A DNA stretch of 9,071 nt from Prevotellaceae bacterium UBA1786 (GTDB lineage Bacteria > Bacteroidota > Bacteroidia > Bacteroidales > Bacteroidaceae), in the NCBI GenBank assembly GCA_002314525.1, contig DCGE01000138.1, positions 1,461 through 10,531 of the forward strand, written 5' to 3'. Made by a program: the position numbers and the translations under genes. The notes below the pieces were generated by a model. It ran no database searches. It was not told where the DNA came from and was given only the letters and a program-made list of their open reading frames with translations. This document shows, one piece after another, positions 1 to 7,600 of the stretch. How positions within the stretch are numbered: the first letter of the stretch is position 1; every line of letters begins with the position of its first letter.

Positions 1-162
1 GGATTCACCAATATGGTAACACCTACATCGGGAGTTCTGATGGCAGCATTGGCAATGGCGAAGGTGGAGTACAGCGAGTGGGTGAAGTTTATATGGAAAT
101 GGGTCGTGGCACTGATGGTCATAGGGCTTTTGTTGCTGATAGGAACGACGTTTGCATGGTAG
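1..162 (+). CDS. YfcC-type integral membrane transporter, C-terminal end only
   Basis: Frame 1 is open from the window edge to TAG at 160-162, giving the last 53 residues of a protein. The fragment begins GFTNMVTPTSGVLMAALAMA and ends in a hydrophobic helix (roughly residues 29-53: FIWKWVVALMVIGLLLLIG, then TTFAW). The N-[ML]-[IV]-x-P-T-S-G-V-L-M block followed by a W-containing linker and a final membrane helix is typical of the C-terminus of the YfcC family, inner-membrane proteins related to C4-dicarboxylate and basic amino acid antiporters. Substrate cannot be told from this end. All three isoleucine codons are ATA, matching heavy ATA use in the NRPS downstream. A terminator follows directly, so it is probably not co-transcribed with the NRPS. 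The family call rests on one motif recognised by eye; another member of the same transporter superfamily is possible. Confidence 0.65.
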   Translation, partial: GFTNMVTPTSGVLMAALAMAKVEYSEWVKFIWKWVVALMVIGLLLLIGTTFAW

Positions 163-171
163 TAAATACGC

Positions 172-215
172 AGAAATGCAGAGAATAAAATAGTTTTCTC
201 TGCATTTCTTTGTGT
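172..215 (+). terminator. Rho-independent terminator after the transporter gene
   Basis: A perfect 14-bp inverted repeat lies ten bases past the transporter stop: AGAAATGCAGAGAA at 172-185 and TTCTCTGCATTTCT at 196-209, separated by a 10-nt AT-rich loop. The right arm runs into a short T-rich stretch (TTGTGTT, 210-216). The tract is not a clean run of T, and the stem is only moderately GC-rich, but its length and perfect pairing make an intrinsic terminator the best reading. The stem is a perfect palindrome, so it could also act on transcripts from the minus strand. Confidence 0.75.
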
Positions 216-240
216 TAGTCAGTATTTTTTCTTAATTTTG
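209..240 (+). promoter_or_regulatory. Putative Bacteroidetes-type promoter of the NRPS gene
   Basis: TAATTTTG at 233-240 matches the TAnnTTTG -7 element recognised by the primary sigma factor of Bacteroidetes. A TTTG at 209-212 sits 20 nt upstream, close to the usual spacing for the -33 element. Transcription would start near 245-250, leaving a leader of about 45-50 nt before the ATG at 295. The -33 element overlaps the end of the terminator hairpin. No operator-like repeat or riboswitch fold was seen in the leader. The call rests on consensus matching in AT-rich DNA, where chance matches are common. Confidence 0.55.
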
Positions 241-294
241 CGAAAATATATGAGTCCTATTTAAAATGGGAAGCTATAAACTTGGAATAAAACT

Positions 295-1674
295 ATGAAA
301 GAGAAGAAATTCATACCTGAGTATATCAGGGAGGTATTGGTACAGTGCAAGGTACGGAAAGACGCTGTGTGCGTGATTGACGGCAATGGTCGTGAGACTA
401 CATACGGTGAGTTCTTGGAATGCATAAAGAAAGTCGCTCTTTATTTCCGTGAGAAGGGAATAGGCAGGAAGGAATTCGTGGTGATAAACCTGCCGAATGC
501 GATGGAGTACTTAGCAGTGGAGTACGCCACATGGCTCTCAGGCTGCACAATAGTGCCGTCAAATATCATGTACCCAAAGGAGAGGGTTGACTACCTTAAG
601 AACCACTGCGATGCATCACTCGTAGTCGATATGGATATAATGAGTGAAATCAACGCCATCGAAGTGAAGCCGGATACAAGGTTCGACTGGGAATGCGAGA
701 AGGACGGCATAGCAGCCATCTTCTACACATCAGGCAGTACGGGAACGCCGAAGGGAGTTATCCATACTTTCGAGTCAATGAGCCACATAGAACGATTCGA
801 AGATTTATATGAAGTGAAGGATGATGACTGCTTCGGATTTTGTTCGACTATGTCGTTCGTATCCTCATTCCTGCTCATCCCTTATATGAGAAAAGGAGCA
901 AGAATAAGATTCTACGCGAGGGAGACCATTACCGACATCGAACTCCTATTAGAAGCATTCAGGAAGGACAAGGTGACATGTACTTTCTTCGGTCCGGCAA
1001 TACTGAGACAGGTAGATCTGACTAAAAACACAGATCTCAGGTTGGTTATCACAGGAACAGAGAGAATAAGCAACATTGCCCCACAGGCAAACTACAAGCT
1101 CGTAAGTCTCTACGGAATGACGGAGACCAGTCCGTTGTTGACGTACTTCGTAATCACCAAACCATACGACAACACCCCTGTCGGAAAACCGTTCAGTGAC
1201 ATAGAACTGAAACTTGAAGAAGACGGGGAAATATGTGCAAGAGGACCTGTATCGCCTGGCTACTACAAAGACCCTGAAAAGTCTGCAAAGCTTTGGAGAG
1301 GTGGGTGGTTGCATACCGGCGACATCGGTAGGATGCTTCCGGACGGAAACCTTGATTACGTGAACAGAAAGGACTGGATGTGCAAGATCAACGGTCAGAG
1401 AGTGGAGACGGGAGAAGTGACTGTGACAATGACGAAGATGAAGGGAGTGAAGGCTGCAGCGGTGCAGGCGTTTACACAACAGGACGGACAACAATACCTT
1501 GTAGGGTATTATGTTGGCGATGGCGTTGACGATGACGGCATAAGGAAGTTCCTAAGCGAAAGACTGCCTCTGTACATGATACCGAGCTACTTCGTCAAGA
1601 TGGATGCACTGCCACTGACACAGAGTGGAAAACTCGACATGAACTCTTTGCAGTCGCCGGTGACTGTAGGACTC
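295..1674 (+). other. NRPS domain A1: starter adenylation domain, acyl-CoA-synthetase-like
   Basis: This is an ANL-superfamily adenylation domain, about residues 1-460 of the NRPS. The ATP-binding loop reads FYTSGSTGTPKGV at residue 143, followed by YGMTETSP (273), HTGD (about 340), RKDWMCKINGQRV (358) and TQSGKLD with the catalytic Lys at 446. YGMTETSP and the RKD..KINGQRV hinge resemble acyl-CoA and aryl/fatty-acid ligases; A2 and A3 have YGPTE and GRIDTQVKLRGFRIELGE instead. Aligning back from the conserved Gly-Ala, the place of the FDAS aspartate that binds an amino acid's alpha-amino group is Phe188 (context MSFVSSF), and no Asp is nearby. The domain therefore probably activates a carboxylic acid without an alpha-amino group, such as a fatty or aryl acid. 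The exact acid cannot be read from the sequence. A divergent amino-acid pocket is the less likely alternative. Confidence 0.85.
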
Positions 1675-4600
1675 AAGGCGGACAGAAAAATAACTCCACC
1701 TCGCACAGAACTGGAGAAGAAGGTCTGCTCTGCCTTTGAGACAGCATTGGGAATGAGTCCGATAGGTATCGACGACGATTTCTTCGATATGGGAGGCGAC
1801 AGCATCAGGGTGATGAAACTGCAGAATCTGTGTTCGGAGTTGAAACTCTCAGCAAGAATGATATATCAGTACAGAACTGTGAGTTCGATATGTGAGAACT
1901 TCGCCGAAAGCAGCGAAGTTAAGGGAGCAATGCTGAAAGAATTCGGCTTGAGCAAGACGCAGGAGGGAATCTTCGTGGAATGCATGAAGCGACAGGGTGA
2001 GAAAGCATACAACAACCCGTACCTCATAAGACTCGGTGAGGAGATTGACATGGAGAAGATGGAACATGCCATCGAGGCAGCAGTCATGGCTCACGACGGA
2101 TTGTTCACCGAGATACTGATGGGTGACGACGGAATGCCTATGCAGCGACTCAGCACCGACAGATCTTTCTCGCTTATGACAGAGAAGATGACTACAAAGC
2201 AGTTTGAAGTGCTTAAGGAAAGTCTCGAGCAGCCATTCAACATACTCAAAGACCGACTGTTCAGGATAAGGCTGATAGAGACCGAGACAGACAAGTGGCT
2301 GTTCACCGACTTCCACCACATCATCTACGACGGTTCGTCGAACGAGGTATTCATCAGTGACATCGAGACAGCATACGCAGGAGAGAAAGTGGAGAAGGAG
2401 GAGATGAACGGTTTGGACATCGCTACAGAAGAGGCAGCAATAAGGGACACGGATTTCTATGTGGAATCCAAGCAGTGGTATCTGAAGGAGTTCGGGGAAG
2501 TGGAACAGACAAGTCTCCCGATGGCTGACCGTAACAGTGAAGCCATTACGTTCAGCAAGGCCAACACCTCAACAGGCATCACGAGTGAGGTACTCGCAAA
2601 GGCGGCATCGTCACTCGGAGTGACGGAGAACGTACTCGCCCTCACCGCCTTCGGATATATGCTCGGAGCATGCAACCACGCAAAGGAAAGTGCATTCGCT
2701 ACAATATACAACGGCAGGAAGGAACTCTCGACACAGAGGACAATAGCCATGATGGTGAAGACGCTGCCTGTATGGATGAAATGGGAGAAGGATACCAGAC
2801 TCGGCGACATGGTGCAGAAGGTCAAGACACAGCTCACCGGATGCATGGCACACGACATCTATTCCTTCGCAGAGTTATGCACAGACACCGCAATTGATAG
2901 CCGCATGCTCTTCACCTACCAGGACGAGCTGTTGGAAAGGAACACTCTGTGCGGTGCACCTTGCACTATGACATCACTCCTCGACAACGCCACCGGCGAG
3001 CCAATCGCCATACAGTTGTACAAGAAGGACGGAATGCTTCACATACTCACTGAATACAGGAGCAATATGTTCAGTGAGAAATTCATTAAGAGACTGAATG
3101 ACAGTTTTTGCAATGTACTGAGGCTGGTACTACAGATGAACAAGAGCGATCTTTGCACGAAGATCGGCCTCGTTGACGAGACTACGGAACAGAGTCTCAT
3201 CAAGACCGGTACTGGCAAGACTGTAGAATACGACAGAAGCAAGACAATCATCGACATGTTCAGGAAACACGTCAGCGAAAGACCTGACGCCACTGCCGTA
3301 GTTGACGAAGCGAGCCGACTGACCTATGCCGAACTCGACCGAAGGACGGACCTCCTTGCCGGTAAACTGGCGGAAATGGGAGTGAAAGAAGAGGACTTCG
3401 TAGGACTTATGCTCGACAGAAGGAAGGAATTCACCGTAGGATACATGAGTGCATATAAGGCAGGAGCTGCATACGTGCCGATGGACTACGAATACCCTAT
3501 CGACCGACTTCAGTATATGCTTGAAGACTCAGAAGCCAAGGTTCTCATAACCACTCATGGAATCCTCGATGAGAAGAAGAATGAGGGAGAGTTCGGGGTT
3601 AAGAACGTACTCTTCATTGATGATATTGACTGGAACGAAGAACCGGAGCAGAAGGACATCAACCACGCAAGGCCGGAAGGACTTGCATACATGATTTACA
3701 CATCAGGTACTACAGGCAGACCGAAGGGAGTGATGATAGAGCACAGGGCAATGATGAACTGGATGCACTGCTACAGAGACATGGGTCGGATAGAAGCCGG
3801 AACCAGACTGGCAGCACACCCGAGTTTCAGTTTCGACGCATCGGTATGCGACCTGATGACAGCATTAGCCTTCGGTGCCGAACTGCACATATTGGGCAGC
3901 GAACTGAGGAAGGACCTGAGTGGGATGTACAGGTACTTCAACGAAAACAAGATAGAGGGTATGACAACCTCTACACAGATAGGAGTGACGATGATGAGGA
4001 TGTTCGACCTCAATCTGAGGTTTGTGCTCGTAGGAGGAGAGAAACTGGCTGGGAAGTTCGACTCCAAGACCTTGCTGATCAACGGTTACGGTCCAACGGA
4101 ATTCACAGTATGCTCATCATTCTATCCAATCGACAACCAGGAAATACCGGAAAACATACCTATCGGTAAGGCAGTTCCTAATACCATATCCGCCATCGTA
4201 GATCCTATGGGTAGGCTGATGCCTATGGGTATGGCAGGTGAACTCGTGCTTGTAGGTCCACAGATAGCACGCGGCTACTGGCACAGGGAAGATATCACGA
4301 AAGAGAGATTCGAGGACTGTCCTTTCATGGAGGGGCAGAAGATGTACCATACCGGTGACCTTGCCCGTTGGAGCGAAGACGGCGAATTGCTCTTCATGGG
4401 ACGAATCGACACACAGGTAAAACTCCGTGGATTCAGGATTGAACTCGGTGAGATAGAGAGCACGATGGCAAAGTACGAAGGTGTGAGGAATGCCGTGGTG
4501 GCAGTGAAGGAAATCGGAGGAGTGCAGCATCTGTGCGGTTACTACTGCTCGGACGAGGAACTGGACAACGACAAGATGAAGGAGTTCATGGCAGCCTCAC

Positions 4601-7600
4601 TGACCGACTACATGGTGCCGACTGCACTCATGCGACTCGAAACGATGCCTATGACCCCTAACGGAAAGATTGACATCAAGAAACTCCCGCTGCCGGAAAT
4701 CAAGGCCGAGGAAATAGTAGAGCCTGAAGGTGAGACAGAGCAGAAGTTATTCGACATGGCAGCCGAGACCCTCAAGACAAGGGACTTCGGTGTGACGACA
4801 AACCTCATCTCCATGGGTATGACCTCGATGGGTGCGATAGCACTCAGTGTGATGATCGAGAAGAAGACCGGCTGGACGATTCCTTCATCAAAGATGATGG
4901 AGATGCCGACTATCCGTCAGTGGAAGGAACTGGTGGAGAAATCAAGCACACAAAAGGAAACCGTCAAGTCCTACCCTACCCTCGACTACTACCCTATGAC
5001 CGAGAATCAGGTCGGTGTATATCTCGACTGGGAACAGCACAGAGACAGCCTGCAATACAACATACCAATCCTGTTGAAGTTCGAGGATATCGACGGCGAG
5101 AGAATACAGAAGGCCGCCGACAGGTTCCTCGTACGGCACGAATACCTCGGAGTAAGACTCGAGATGCACGAGGGAAAGGTGATGCAGAAGCGTTCATCAC
5201 TCCTCGCTCCAACAAAGTTGGTAATGCTTCCAGGAGATCCTGGCATACACTTCTGGCAGAATCAGGTTCGGCCTTTCGACCTATTGGGTGAAGGTCTGTG
5301 TCGGATGACTGTGTTCCAGGCAGGCAGAATCAGTTGGCTTCTCGCCGACATACACCATATTATATTTGACGGAGGGTCGGAGAGTATTTTGATGCAAGAC
5401 ATCATCAGTGAACTGAAGGGCGAGGGAATACAGACGGAGGAATTCACAGCATACGACTACACATTATTATATAAGGAGTGGCAGGAGTCGGAGGAGTTTG
5501 GCAAGGCTGCCGATTACTTCGACCACCTCATCAGCGGCACTACCTCAGCTTCGCTCAGTTCGGTTGAGGAGGCAAAGGGACGTGGAGCCGGAAACCTGAA
5601 GGTCAACGTAGAGCGAGACGGAATCAGGACGGTGTGCCGTCAGGCTGGTGTGACTGAGAACGCATTCTTCATCGCAGCAGTGATGCAGACTCTCCATCGT
5701 CTCACCCGTGAAAACGACCTGAATGTCGTGACTGTATCGAACGGAAGGTCACTTTCTGCCCTCACCCACGCCACAGGTATGTTTGTGCAGACATTGCCGG
5801 TTGTGAGCCACAACACCGACAGAACCGTCACCGAGACCATACAAGCAATGCAGAGACAGATTATCGACTCTCTGTCAAGGGACAAATACCCATTCACGAA
5901 ACTGGTGGAGAAACACGGCATCAAACCTCAGATTATGGTCGTATATCAGGGAGACGTAGTAAGTGCCGACTTGAATATCGATGGACGTGAGGTAGATGTG
6001 ATCTATCTGTCCTCTGACACGGCGAAGTTCCCTATCAGCGTGAGTATCACACCGACAGACAATCAGACTGAACTACAGATAGAATACGACAAGGCAATCT
6101 ACTCGGCAAAGGATATCGAGATATTTGCTAATGCAGTGAAGGCATTGGCTGAGAATATGTCACACAGTGCCGGCGAGAGCATCAGGTCAGTTGCATGTGT
6201 TTCTGAAAAAGAGACAGAGGAACTCATCCTTGTAGGTCAGGGCGAGAAACTCGATGTCGATGCTTCAGCAACTATCGTGTCGATGTTCAGAAAGCACGCC
6301 AAGGAGGCTGGAGACCTCATTGCCGTAGTCGATGAGAACGGTGGCATTTCGTACTGCGAACTCGACCGGATGTCTGACAAACTTGCACATGAACTCTACA
6401 GTCGTGGGGTGAAGGAGGATACGTTCGTAGCGCTGATGCTGCCAAGAACGCGATTGTTCCCAGTGGCTTTCATGTCGGTATTCAAGAGTGGTGGGGCTTA
6501 TGTACCGATGGACTGTGAATATCCTATCGACAGACTCCTGTACATGATAGAGAACTCTGAGGCGAAGGTGATGATCACCACCCATGCCATGTATGAGGAA
6601 AAGAGGAAAGAGGGAGAGTTCAATGTAGAGAACATACTTTTCATCGACGACTTCGACTTCTGTCCTACCAACGACACTGAGCCTATCGACCTCTCACAGC
6701 CTGACGGACTTGCATACATGATATACACTTCGGGAACAACCGGCAAACCTAAGGGTGTGATGATTGAGCACCGCTGTGTAGTCAACATGGCTACTTGGGA
6801 GAAGAAACTGAAAAAGCTCGACAGAGGCAGTAAGTTAGCCCAGCATGCAAGTTTCAGTTTCGATGCATCGATAATCGACCTCATGCCGGCTCTGATACAT
6901 GGTTGTGAACTCCACATCGTTTCCGAAAGCATGAGGAAAGACCCCGAGATGCTTGCTCAGTATCTGAATGAGAACCAAATATACGGAATGACATTATCCA
7001 CACAGTTGGGTATGATGCTCCTGAGTCAGTACGACCTGAAGCTCAGCTACCTGATGATGGGTGGAGAGAAACTATCGGGCAAGTACGATACCGATGTCAC
7101 CATCATCAACGGCTATGGTCCTACGGAATTCACAGTCTGTTCGTCGTACTATGCGTTCAAGTCGAAGAACACACCTGACAACATACCAATCGGAAAGGCT
7201 GTAGCCAACACTTGGTCTGAGATAGTGGATGCAGGTGGCAATCTCCTGCCTCGTGGTGCTGCCGGCGAACTGGTACTGATAGGTCCTCAGATAGCACGTG
7301 GCTACTGGCACAGAGACGACGTGACACGAGAGAAGTTCGTAGATTGTCCATTCATGAAGGGACATAAGATGTACCGCACCGGCGACCTCGTGCGCTGGAA
7401 CGACGAAGGCGAACTGCTCTTCATGGGACGAATCGACACTCAGGTCAAACTCCGTGGATTCCGCATAGAACTCGGAGAGGTGGAGAGTGCGGTGAAGTGC
7501 TACGACGGAGTGACGAGCGCAGTGGCAGTGGTGAAGGAAATCAACGGAGTACAGCATCTTTGCGCCTACTATACGGCTTTGAAAGACATAAAAGAAGACG

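Noticed and set aside
163..294. Riboswitch, small RNA or tRNA in the spacer
   Set aside because: Apart from the terminator hairpin and promoter-like boxes, the 132-nt spacer is AT-rich with no further paired structure or tRNA-like motif.
949..1494. A 181-codon minus-strand open frame
   Set aside because: It is antisense to the conserved A1 region that includes YGMTE and HTGD. Its composition is that of a shadow, and no start signal or family resemblance is seen.
4920..5291. A 123-codon plus-strand frame inside the NRPS
   Set aside because: It is an alternate frame across the T2-C2 boundary, rich in Arg and Gly from codon shift; frame 1 there encodes recognisable C-domain motifs.
5281..6250. 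Possible epimerisation or dual C/E domain at C2
   Set aside because: Only one HHxxxDG is present between T2 and A3, with ordinary C-domain landmarks after it; there is no second C-like fold and no dual-domain N-terminal His-rich motif.
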